From Winogradskyella sp. (GTDB lineage: Bacteria > Bacteroidota > Bacteroidia > Flavobacteriales > Flavobacteriaceae): 52,563 nucleotides of DNA. Location of the stretch: contig NZ_JANQOM010000091.1 in assembly GCF_028289625.1 (NCBI RefSeq), forward strand, positions 1-52,563. The letters run 5' to 3'. The position numbers and the translations under genes were made by a program. The first letter of the stretch is position 1. The number at the start of each line of letters is the position of its first letter. Of this stretch, positions 26,565-34,079 are shown in pieces. The notes beneath the pieces are model-generated. The model worked only from the letters and a program-made list of their open reading frames with translations. It ran no database searches and had not been told where the DNA came from.

Positions 26565-27377
26565 TTATTTATATTCATATTTATTCCGCCAAATATCTTC
26601 CCCTTTTAAAAAGTCAAGAAGTATTTCCGTCATTTGGTCAACAGTTTCCAATGGCTTTACCAAGAGAATATGGTCGTCGTCTGTCACAAGTCCAGAAGCT
26701 AATCCATCATCTCCTAAACTTCCACCAACGTCCAAGGCTTTGTATCCATTAGCATTTTCGTCTTCCAGTTGCACAATGTGAAATTCATTCCAATTGATTG
26801 ATTTCATAGTGCTTTTAATTATTTCCTCTGTTGCTTTTTCAGTTATGATTTTTGTTTTTTCTCCGTAGTCATATGTGACGACGAGTTTTAATTTTCGAGA
26901 CGTATTTTGTTTAGTCATCTTAATATCATCTTTCGTTTGAAATTTTCCATCTGAACCTGCTGAAACGATTAAGAATCCATTTCCGCTTTCAATAACAGAA
27001 TATTGATAAGGACGATTCCAAGAGTCAGTTTTCCAGTCCTGCCTCATAGGGTTATTTCCTATCAATTCTTTTAGGTTTGCTGGGTATGTTCCAAATTTTT
27101 CATTCCACTTTTCCATTCTTTCAGCTATTTCAGAAAGTTCACTTTTAGTTTTTTCAGGGAAAATGAATGTTCTTTGGTAGCTGAAAAACAGAAATGCACT
27201 TATACTTCCGACAACTAAAACTACAATTACCATTATAGAACTTGGTTGTAGAAAATACCTTTGGAAAGGTCTTTTCTTTCCATCAGCTTTTTCCTTTTTC
27301 GTAATTTTTCTATGGTGTTTAAAATCCTCACGAATAAGTCCAAATTCAGCTAAAGTTGATAATATTAGTTCAATCAT
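26565..27377 (-). CDS. Cassette 5: membrane protein with GspG-like domain
   Basis: 270 residues. The N-terminal 45 residues are cytoplasmic and basic, then one membrane segment (about 48-71, IMVIVVLVVGSISAFLFFSY), then a domain resembling the C-terminal half of type II secretion major pseudopilins: KWNEKFGTYPANLKELI, DSWNRPYQY, GSDGKFQTKDDI (about 93-155). It lacks the prepilin cleavage site and a pilin N-helix at the start, and no secretion genes are nearby, so it is not a working pseudopilin; it may be a shared fold. The last 110 residues are not recognised. Confidence 0.7.
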   Translation of the reverse strand: MIELILSTLAEFGLIREDFKHHRKITKKEKADGKKRPFQRYFLQPSSIMVIVVLVVGSISAFLFFSYQRTFIFPEKTKSELSEIAERMEKWNEKFGTYPANLKELIGNNPMRQDWKTDSWNRPYQYSVIESGNGFLIVSAGSDGKFQTKDDIKMTKQNTSRKLKLVVTYDYGEKTKIITEKATEEIIKSTMKSINWNEFHIVQLEDENANGYKALDVGGSLGDDGLASGLVTDDDHILLVKPLETVDQMTEILLDFLKGEDIWRNKYEYK

Positions 27378-27398
27378 TTCGTGAGTTTCGGTAATGTG

Positions 27399-27609
27399 CT
27401 ACAACGTGTTCGTGTATGGTTTGTTGCGGATTGAGCCGAAGCTATTTTTAGCTTTGGTGAGCCAAGTTGCTTGCAACTGGCAAAAAATCCGTGGGAGAAA
27501 AATAGCAAGGCTTTGACTTGTTATTTTTCCGATAAATAAAGATATAAATATTATTTAGAAATTTTAATGCAGTTCATTGTGAAGCAATGAACTATACACG
27601 TTGTTGTGC
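27399..27609 (-). repeat. attC-like site 4
   Basis: 211 bp, the longest site. Plus-strand cores CTACAAC (27399-27405) and GTTGTGC (27603-27609). Arms CGTGTATGGTTTGTTGC and GCAATGAACTATACACG pair with three mismatches. The additional length lies in the central part. The outer GTTGTGCAA equals the border core of cassette 4. Confidence 0.8.
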
Positions 27610-27618
27610 AATGTTTTT

Positions 27619-28182
27619 TTACCAAAATAAAGGTGATTTACAGTTATAACAGATTTCATTTGATTCTTTTGAATTTATTTTATTTGATAAATCTTGACTG
27701 TAAAGTTTTTCCAATGTATTCTTGAGTTCATTGATAGTTACTTGATTTGTAGATTCAAATCTAATTGTCAAGTAATAGTTTTCATAAGCTATATAGTTAT
27801 TTCTGAAATGTTTATTTCCTATTTTAAAATCATGAGTAAAAATAAAAAAGGTTTTGTTGTTTTTAGACTTTGAGGCAATAGTTTCAGCCTCAGGAATTTC
27901 TTCTTTTAAGAGTTCACATTCTTCTTCAAAAAATTTATTTAGGTTTTCAAAAGTTTGCCTACCTGATTTTAATCCATATTCACAAAGTTTAAATTCCAGC
28001 TGGCTATAATCTTTAGAGTGTTTGAACGAGTATATGTTTTTACATGAATCAATGTCAACTTGCTCAAATAACAATGGAATATTTATTTGCGAATTATATA
28101 GTTCAACAACTTGTGAGTTTTCAGCCTTGTCATTACAAGCGCAAAACAATATGGTGAAAAGAAAAAATATTATGTTTCTCAC
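27619..28182 (-). CDS. Cassette 4: hypothetical lipoprotein
   Basis: 187 residues from the GTG at 28182, which gives a typical lipoprotein signal (RNIIFFLFTILFCAC). The open frame to 28239 runs into attC-like site 3 and is not coding. The mature protein is soluble, alpha/beta, with a C-terminal CYNC pair. I recognise no family. Confidence 0.7.
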   Translation of the reverse strand: MRNIIFFLFTILFCACNDKAENSQVVELYNSQINIPLLFEQVDIDSCKNIYSFKHSKDYSQLEFKLCEYGLKSGRQTFENLNKFFEEECELLKEEIPEAETIASKSKNNKTFFIFTHDFKIGNKHFRNNYIAYENYYLTIRFESTNQVTINELKNTLEKLYSQDLSNKINSKESNEICYNCKSPLFW

Positions 28183-28199
28183 TTGAGTTCTCAAATGTT

Positions 28200-28329
28200 G
28201 CACAACGGTTCGGCTATGAGTAGTTGCGTGGTTTAGCACTTAATTTTGCCAGTACGCAACAAACTGAAAATCCTTGCGGATTTTCAGAAGTAGGCGAGAA
28301 CCAGCAATTACTTATAGCCATTGTTAGGC
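28200..28329 (-). repeat. attC-like site 3
   Basis: 130 bp. Plus-strand cores GCACAAC (28200-28206) and GTTAGGC (28323-28329, a full GTTRRRY). Arms GGCTATGAGTAGTTGC and GCAATTACTTATAGCC pair with two mismatches. An inner 10-bp hairpin CTGAAAATCC/GGATTTTCAG has a 4-nt loop. The outer 10 nt GTTAGGCAAC equal the border core of cassette 3. Confidence 0.85.
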
Positions 28330-28333
28330 AACG

Positions 28334-29050
28334 TTATTTATAATATTCAATTTTTAAATTTAAAAACGATTCTGTAGAATCATTTTCTGTGACTCGATAT
28401 CTTTGACAGTTTTCCATTGAATCATATTCAACACATTCATATGAAGATACGCTGAATATTTCTCCATCAGAAATTACAATTGTCGAATTTCTTAATATTC
28501 CTCTATCATTCAGTTCTATTACCTCTTTTATAAATGACGATGTTCTATCATAATAATTGTACTGAGTCAAATTCCAATTAGAATCATAAAAAAATTCTGT
28601 TATTTGGTCTGGAAATACGCTATATTTTAGATTTATTGAATCTGTTAAAGAGTTTCCTAAAGCTCTATATTCAGACTGTTTAATTAATTTCCCCTTTTGA
28701 TTTAATTTGTTTTCAATTTTTGATTTATTCATAAACTTTCTGGAACCATCAAAATATGTTTTTGAAATCAATTGGTCATTTGTATTATAATTAAAATCGT
28801 GAATTTGTATTATTCCTTCTGACGAATACTGTCTTTGTTCTGAAATAAAGCCTTTTTGATTGAAATAAAATTCGTTTTCAATATAGTAAGCATTTTCGTT
28901 TTCCTTTTCCGCTTTATTTCTTTCGTGGTCAAACTTCAAACTTTTAATGTTTCCATTTAGACCGATTTTCTCTAAATCTGTTGTTGTATTCTTATTGCTT
29001 GAACAACTGAATAGTAAAATGGAAATCGTAAATATTTGAAGGTATTTCAT
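28334..29050 (-). CDS. Cassette 3: lipoprotein with YD-like repeats
   Basis: A 238-residue lipoprotein (signal 1-15, lipobox LFSC). The mature part repeats short beta units of the kind Y-x-NQKGFISEQRQYSSEG and YNTNDQLISKTYFDG, like degenerate YD/RHS-type or MORN-like strands. It is visibly similar in plan to cassette 1 (30832-31620). Probably surface or periplasmic; function unknown. Confidence 0.72.
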   Translation of the reverse strand: MKYLQIFTISILLFSCSSNKNTTTDLEKIGLNGNIKSLKFDHERNKAEKENENAYYIENEFYFNQKGFISEQRQYSSEGIIQIHDFNYNTNDQLISKTYFDGSRKFMNKSKIENKLNQKGKLIKQSEYRALGNSLTDSINLKYSVFPDQITEFFYDSNWNLTQYNYYDRTSSFIKEVIELNDRGILRNSTIVISDGEIFSVSSYECVEYDSMENCQRYRVTENDSTESFLNLKIEYYK

Positions 29051-29063
29051 TCGTTCTAATGTT

Positions 29064-29193
29064 GCCTAACAAGTGTTCGTGTATGGTTTGTTGCGTCTTC
29101 ACTAAGATAGCAAATAAAGACAGACCCATTGTTCAGAAGCGAATGAAATTCCGATAGGAATTTCCGAGCAATGAACTATACACGTTGTTGGCA
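29064..29193 (-). repeat. attC-like site 2
   Basis: 130 bp. Plus-strand cores GCCTAAC (29064-29070, a full RYYYAAC) and GTTGGCA (29187-29193). Arms CGTGTATGGTTTGTTGC and GCAATGAACTATACACG match those of site 4. The spacer between core and arm is AAGTGTT on one side and two bases on the other. The outer 10 nt GTTGGCAACA equal the border core of cassette 2. Confidence 0.85.
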
Positions 29194-29201
29194 ACAGTAC
29201 T

Positions 29202-30671
29202 TTACGGATTCATATTTATAAATAAGTGATAAACTTCAATGTTTTTCAAACTTCTATAATGATTCATTTTCGCAACTTTAAGGTTAGAATACTCTTCAAT
29301 TCCGATTTCTGTTTCTAAACTTAAATGTTGATACTGTCCAAAGTCAATTTGCGTAATGTAATTCAAATATTTATTCCAAGTATCTTCAAAGCTTTTAGTC
29401 TCGCAATAAGAAATAACAAATAGAGGACTTATTCCAATCGGTTCATTTCTGAAAATTTTCACTAAATGTTCTTTGATTATAGTGTCAGACGATTCATCTT
29501 TAGGAATTGATTTTATTCGTAAACATTCTATTGCAGATAAATGATTGCCATCTTCGTTTTCAATTATTAAATCTCGAAATGCTATTCCGGAGGTATTACT
29601 CTCAGCCTTTGGGTCAGTTGTTCCACCCATTGATTGGTCTTTAATACTCCATTTTCTATTATTAATTCGGTGCTTTAGAAAATCTCTTAAAATAATATTG
29701 TATTTATTTTCACTTTGAGCTTTTTTGTATTCAAATACATTATCTAAAAAGGTCAAACAAACACTTGTAATTGAATTTAATAAAAAGTCTTTCTCTTCAT
29801 TATTTAATTTTTCTCTCTTCTCGTTTATCCATTCATAAATTAACTTTTCGTAGAGCTTATGGTCAGTTCTTGTGAAATTTTCTAATTGAGGTAGTATTCT
29901 ATACTCAATGTGATTAACGAATAAGTACTTGTCTTTTTTGAAAGAATTATAATGAAATTCTAAATAGGATTTTATATCGCCTCTCGGTTTTATTTTATAC
30001 ATCGACCAAGTGAAGTCATTATGATATCTATCCAAAAGACGTTCTATATTACCAAATTCTTCTGAAATATGTTCAGAGTCTTTGTATTTATCTAATTCGC
30101 TATACCAATCCTCGTGTAAATTTTTAACTTGAAATTTTCTTAACTTATATTTTGGATGACTTTGAACATTATAGAAGCCTGGAATATTATCGGATTCAAT
30201 AAATTCTTTGTCAATTAGCTCTAACTCGTCTAAAATCGAGTAGTGAGGTGAATTTTTATCGATTGGCTCAATAGCTATCATTATTGAAATAAATTTTTCG
30301 GCTTCTTCATAGATTCCTGTAAGCAATCCAATTCTTTCAAAATCTATGTCGCTATCATCTCCTCCAGATGATGCTTCGTGTCTTATCATTATGTGATGAG
30401 CTTCGTTTACAGCATCATCTTTGACCTTATAAAACCAATGTATTAATTCATCTTTAGAAAATGTAACTTTTTTAACTTCGTCTAACATTTTCTGCAACTG
30501 AATTTTACCTTTTTTCTGATTTTCATAAATACGATTGAAATAAATATCTCTATCTATAATATTTATGTGTCTTAATGGTAAAATGTTCGTAAAAGAATAT
30601 TCCGATTTTTCTTCGAGCAATGAAATGTCCGTAGTTTCTCTTAAATATATTTTCTTTTCTCTTGGTTTCAC
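29202..30671 (-). CDS. Cassette 2: large protein of unknown function
   Basis: A 489-residue soluble protein without signal peptide, starting at GTG (30671). Residues 1-320 are helical and charged. Residues about 330-475 look like a separate alpha/beta domain: YNIILRDFLKHRI, then KDQSMGGTTDPKAESNTSG, then IAFRDLIIENEDG, then SAIECLRIKSIP and PLFVISYCETKSFEDTWNKY. The order D...E-C-L-R after a variable loop is reminiscent of restriction-endonuclease-like folds found in some defence-associated proteins, but the lysine of the usual E-x-K is not in the normal place. It may be a defence or toxin-type cassette; this is a guess. Confidence 0.7.
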   Translation of the reverse strand: MKPREKKIYLRETTDISLLEEKSEYSFTNILPLRHINIIDRDIYFNRIYENQKKGKIQLQKMLDEVKKVTFSKDELIHWFYKVKDDAVNEAHHIMIRHEASSGGDDSDIDFERIGLLTGIYEEAEKFISIMIAIEPIDKNSPHYSILDELELIDKEFIESDNIPGFYNVQSHPKYKLRKFQVKNLHEDWYSELDKYKDSEHISEEFGNIERLLDRYHNDFTWSMYKIKPRGDIKSYLEFHYNSFKKDKYLFVNHIEYRILPQLENFTRTDHKLYEKLIYEWINEKREKLNNEEKDFLLNSITSVCLTFLDNVFEYKKAQSENKYNIILRDFLKHRINNRKWSIKDQSMGGTTDPKAESNTSGIAFRDLIIENEDGNHLSAIECLRIKSIPKDESSDTIIKEHLVKIFRNEPIGISPLFVISYCETKSFEDTWNKYLNYITQIDFGQYQHLSLETEIGIEEYSNLKVAKMNHYRSLKNIEVYHLFINMNP

Positions 30672-30688
30672 GGTTTCATTCGTATTGT

Positions 30689-30819
30689 TGCCAACGGTCT
30701 AGGCTATGAGTAGTTGCGTGGGTTAGCATTTAACTTTGCAAGTACACACCAAACTGAAAATCTGCGAGGATTTTCAGAAGTAGGCAAGAAAAAGCAATTA
30801 TTTATAGCCATTGTTAGCA
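30689..30819 (-). repeat. attC-like site 1
   Basis: 131 bp. Plus-strand cores TGCCAAC (30689-30695) and GTTAGCA (30813-30819). Arms GGCTATGAGTAGTTGC and GCAATTATTTATAGCC. An inner hairpin CTGAAAATC-TGCGAG-GATTTTCAG. The outer 9 nt GTTAGCACC equal the border core of cassette 1 at 31627. Confidence 0.85.
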
Positions 30820-30831
30820 CCTGTTATTTAT

Positions 30832-31620
30832 TTAATAATACTTTATAATTCTTTCTTTTTTAGTCAATCCGTTTTCAGAGATTATCCAATTCTTTTGAAA
30901 GTCTAATTTATATTCAAAACTTAAGCTTTCTTTCAATTCTCCATTATAAAACTTTTCTTTTCTCTTTAAATTTCCTAAACTGTCGTGATAGAAAATTTCT
31001 TTTGTCTCTCGAGCAGGAAATAAATATTTTTTCGTCAAAACCTTTTTATTTTCTTCAGGAATAATTTTCAATTCAGTTATTTTTTCTGGTGAACTACTTT
31101 TAAAAAACTCCTTAGTAAGAGTTAGATTTTCATTGGGATATTCATATTTCCAACTCCTAAATCCATCTGTCTCAACATATCCAAATTTCTTTTCTATCAT
31201 TTTTCCAGCACTATCCACTTTGAATTCCGTAATTGATTGAAGTTTATTTAGGTAATATTCCTCCTTTTTTACAAGTCCAAGACTATTGTAGTAATATTTA
31301 CTTGAGAAAGTCGAATCTCCGTCAGTAACAATTTGTTCTTTTACCAATCTGTTTTTATTGTCATATTCTTGATATCTAATAATTGAAGATAAATTAGGTT
31401 CGAAATATGTTTCTTTTTTTTCAATTATTCCACTTTCTGTATAAAACTCAAGCATTCTTGATTTTAAAGTGTCATTTTCAAAAGTTTTAGTTTCTATGCT
31501 TTTTACATTACCAAATAATTTACTTTCAATAAATTCCGCTTTCTTATTTTCAGATATTTCATTGCAGGAATAAAACAAACCAAATAGAAGCAAAATTATT
31601 ATTGATGTACTCGATTTCAT
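30832..31620 (-). CDS. Cassette 1: lipoprotein with YD-like repeats
   Basis: A 262-residue lipoprotein (signal 1-18, lipobox LFYSC). The mature part begins with LFGNVKSIETKTFE, comparable to LNGNIKSLKFDHE of cassette 3, and continues with repeated strands such as YQEYDNKNRLVKEQ and YYYNSLGLVKKEEYY. The two proteins are probably distant relatives. It is the first cassette, 6 bp behind its border core and directly downstream of recQ. Confidence 0.72.
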   Translation of the reverse strand: MKSSTSIIILLLFGLFYSCNEISENKKAEFIESKLFGNVKSIETKTFENDTLKSRMLEFYTESGIIEKKETYFEPNLSSIIRYQEYDNKNRLVKEQIVTDGDSTFSSKYYYNSLGLVKKEEYYLNKLQSITEFKVDSAGKMIEKKFGYVETDGFRSWKYEYPNENLTLTKEFFKSSSPEKITELKIIPEENKKVLTKKYLFPARETKEIFYHDSLGNLKRKEKFYNGELKESLSFEYKLDFQKNWIISENGLTKKERIIKYY

Positions 31621-31626
31621 AATTGG

Positions 31627-31633
31627 TGCTAAC
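31627..31633 (-). repeat. Array 5' border core (site 0)
   Basis: Minus-strand GTTAGCA (extended GTTAGCACC), preceded by AAACATATAACGA, which looks like the leftover L' side of a site. The rest of the palindrome is absent; 78 bp later recQ ends. In an integron this would be the attI or previous-cassette junction. Confidence 0.6.
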
Positions 31634-31711
31634 TCGTTATATGTTTACCAATAGGAATCATATTAGTAACTATTTTCTGGATAATAGGAATTTTAATGTA
31701 GATTGGAATCC

Positions 31712-33913
31712 TTAATTCGCCACCTCACTCATAAATTTAATACGGTATAAGCGTAGCTCCTCGTCCTCGTAGTCGCCATCAAATTCTTCGATAGCATCCG
31801 AGATTTTATCGCTATCCGATTCCATAAAGTAATCGTGAATTTCTTCCTGCTGGTCTTCATCCAGAATTTCATCTATCCAGTAATTGATATTGAGCTTGGT
31901 ACCAGAATAGACAATAGATTCCATTTCTTTAATGAAGTCTGGCATTTCAATGCCTTTGGCTGAGGCAATATCATCGAGCGGTAATTTTCTATCCACATTC
32001 TGGATAATGTAGAGCTTTAATCCAGAGTTAGAACCTGTAGATTTCACGACCAAATCATCGGGTCGCACGATATCGTGTTCTTCTACATAATCGGCAATTA
32101 AAGCCACAAAGTCCTTACCATATTTTTTGGCCTTACTTTCCCCAACACCATGCACATTGGACATTTCTTCTAAAGTGGTTGGATATTTTAAAGCCATATC
32201 CTCTAAAGATGGATCTTGAAAAATCACAAAAGGCGGTACTCCCAAACGTTTGGCATTGCGCTTACGCAAATCCTTGAGCATGGTCATTAAACGCTCATCG
32301 GCTGCACCACCTCCACCTTTAGCGTTGGTAATGATGCCATTGTTAGACCCCTCATCATAGACATGGTCTTCGGCCATCATAAAGGACTTCGGTTGTTTAA
32401 TAAAGGTTTTACCTGCATCACTTAATCGCAATACACCATAAGTTTCAATATCTTTTTTTAGATACCCAGCAACAATCACCTGACGGATTAAGGCCATCCA
32501 ATGTCGGGCCTCTTTGTCTTTACCGATACCAAAAAACGGTAAGGTATCGGTTTTATGGGACGCTATCAAAGCATTAGACTTACCAATAATCACTTGTACC
32601 AAGTCTTTGGATTTATACTTTTCATTAGTGTTTTGAACCGCATCTAAGAGTATTTTAACATCATCCTGAGCTTCAACTTGTTTTTTGGAGTTTCGGACAT
32701 TATCATCCATATCGCCTCCTTCACCAGTGTCATTATCGAACTCCTCACCAAAATAATGTAGAATGAATTTTCTTCTCGAGATAGACGTCTCCGCAAAAGC
32801 AACGACTTCCTGCAATAAGGCGTGACCTATTTCTTGTTCAGCTACAGGTTTGCCAGACATAAACTTTTCTAACTTCTCAATATCCTTATAGGCATAAAAT
32901 GCCAAACAATGCCCTTCACCACCATCGCGACCTGCCCTTCCTGTTTCTTGATAATAGCTTTCGATACTCTTTGGAATATCGTGATGAATCACAAAACGTA
33001 CGTCTGGTTTATCAATACCCATTCCGAAAGCAATGGTTGCCACCACCACATCAGTGTCTTCCATCAAAAACATATCTTGATGCTTCACTCTGGTTTTGGC
33101 ATCCAAACCGGCATGATAGGGCACCGCTTTTATGCCATTGACCTGAAGCACTTGTGCCAACTCTTCAACACGCTTTCTACTCAAACAATACACAATACCA
33201 GATTTGCCCTCGTGCTGTTTGACGAAACGAATAATATCCGCATCGACATTCTTGGTCTTTGGTCGTACTTCATAAAACAAATTCGGTCTATTAAACGATG
33301 CCTTGAAGGTTACGGCATCAGTCATGCCCAAACTCTTCAGGATATCTTCTTGTACTTTTGGTGTGGCGGTTGCCGTAAGCCCGATTATTGGAATATCATC
33401 ACCGATACGTTTTATGATATGGCGTAGGTTTCTATATTCCGGTCTAAAATCGTGTCCCCATTCACTGATACAGTGCGCTTCGTCGACTGCCATAAACGAG
33501 ATTTTAACGGACCGTAAAAAGTCAACATATTCTTCTTTGGTCAATGACTCTGGTGCGACATAAAGCAACTTCGTGATGCCATTGGTAATATCGTCTTTTA
33601 CACGCTTAACTTCTGTTTTATTTAATGACGAATTTAAAACATGGGCTATACCCTCGTTTTCAGACACTGCTCTTATAGCATCCACCTGATTTTTCATTAA
33701 AGCTATCAACGGAGATACTACAATGGCTGTTCCGTCCTTAATTAAGGCTGGCAATTGGTAGCATAATGATTTACCACCACCTGTAGGCATAATAACAAAG
33801 GTATTATTACCCTCAACAACATTCTTTATGACCTCTTCTTGTAGCCCTTTGAATCCAGAAAAACCAAAGTATTTTTTTAAAGCGAAGTGTAAATCAATTT
33901 CTGCAATACTCAT
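31712..33913 (-). CDS. recQ: ATP-dependent DNA helicase RecQ
   Basis: A 733-residue 3'-5' helicase. Walker A is MPTGGGKS (42-49), the DEAH box is at 144-147, the aromatic-rich loop follows ([13 protein letters not shown]), and motif VI is [10 protein letters not shown]. The RQC region (about 370-510) and an HRDC domain (about 545-620, [19 protein letters not shown]) follow, with a further 110-residue C-terminal extension typical for Bacteroidota RecQ. It acts in recombination and fork repair. Its end forms the left-reading border of the cassette array. Box at 33963-33970. Confidence 0.95.
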   Translation of the reverse strand: MSIAEIDLHFALKKYFGFSGFKGLQEEVIKNVVEGNNTFVIMPTGGGKSLCYQLPALIKDGTAIVVSPLIALMKNQVDAIRAVSENEGIAHVLNSSLNKTEVKRVKDDITNGITKLLYVAPESLTKEEYVDFLRSVKISFMAVDEAHCISEWGHDFRPEYRNLRHIIKRIGDDIPIIGLTATATPKVQEDILKSLGMTDAVTFKASFNRPNLFYEVRPKTKNVDADIIRFVKQHEGKSGIVYCLSRKRVEELAQVLQVNGIKAVPYHAGLDAKTRVKHQDMFLMEDTDVVVATIAFGMGIDKPDVRFVIHHDIPKSIESYYQETGRAGRDGGEGHCLAFYAYKDIEKLEKFMSGKPVAEQEIGHALLQEVVAFAETSISRRKFILHYFGEEFDNDTGEGGDMDDNVRNSKKQVEAQDDVKILLDAVQNTNEKYKSKDLVQVIIGKSNALIASHKTDTLPFFGIGKDKEARHWMALIRQVIVAGYLKKDIETYGVLRLSDAGKTFIKQPKSFMMAEDHVYDEGSNNGIITNAKGGGGAADERLMTMLKDLRKRNAKRLGVPPFVIFQDPSLEDMALKYPTTLEEMSNVHGVGESKAKKYGKDFVALIADYVEEHDIVRPDDLVVKSTGSNSGLKLYIIQNVDRKLPLDDIASAKGIEMPDFIKEMESIVYSGTKLNINYWIDEILDEDQQEEIHDYFMESDSDKISDAIEEFDGDYEDEELRLYRIKFMSEVAN

Positions 33914-33962
33914 TAATCCCTATAGTATTTTATATACATTTATTCAGTAACCTGTTGGTTAG

Positions 33963-33970
33963 CAAAAATA
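33963..33970 (-). promoter_or_regulatory. -7 box of recQ
   Basis: Minus-strand TATTTTTG, 49 bp ahead of the recQ ATG. No -33 match at normal spacing. Confidence 0.45.
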
Positions 33971-34015
33971 TTTCTTCAATCGGTGTTTCAGAAGCATCGA
34001 ATGAAAAAATTCATG

Positions 34016-34023
34016 TACTTTTG
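34016..34023 (+). promoter_or_regulatory. -7 box of the kdsD-like/tatC operon
   Basis: TACTTTTG fits TAnnTTTG, 56 bp ahead of the TTG start at 34080. No -33 match at normal spacing. Confidence 0.5.
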
Positions 34024-34079
34024 CATAACCTTAAAGATAACAATTTCTTTAAATAAAAAAACACTCAAAAAAATTAGTT

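Larger units (their letters stand above)
24505..31633 (-). mobile_element. Integron-like gene-cassette array lacking an integrase
   Basis: Eight one-gene units, all reading leftward, separated by palindromic attC-like sites. Each ORF starts 5-20 nt after one AAC/GTT core and stops 3-12 nt before the next. The 5' border core and the 3' border core of the same unit are reverse complements in units 1-6 (9-10 nt, perfect in five), whereas the two cores within one palindrome differ. That is the result expected if each unit was inserted as a circle by recombination at G/TT. Unit sizes are about 0.57-1.6 kb. No integrase, attI or array promoter is visible; recQ lies directly upstream in the same direction. 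Confidence 0.8.

Noticed and set aside
28183..28239. Longer N-terminus for the cassette 4 lipoprotein
   Set aside because: It runs into attC-like site 3; the GTG at 28182 fits the spacing of the other cassettes and gives a clean lipobox.
24505..31633. Intergenic palindromes as simple REP elements or terminators
   Set aside because: They lack T runs and, above all, the cores match across genes rather than within palindromes, which REP elements or terminators would not explain. A wider genomic comparison could still change this.
24505..31633. CRISPR array
   Set aside because: Repeats are 129-211 bp, diverged, and separated by full-length genes; no cas gene is present.
32899..33563. ORFs opposite to recQ
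   Set aside because: Shadow frames over the helicase core motifs.
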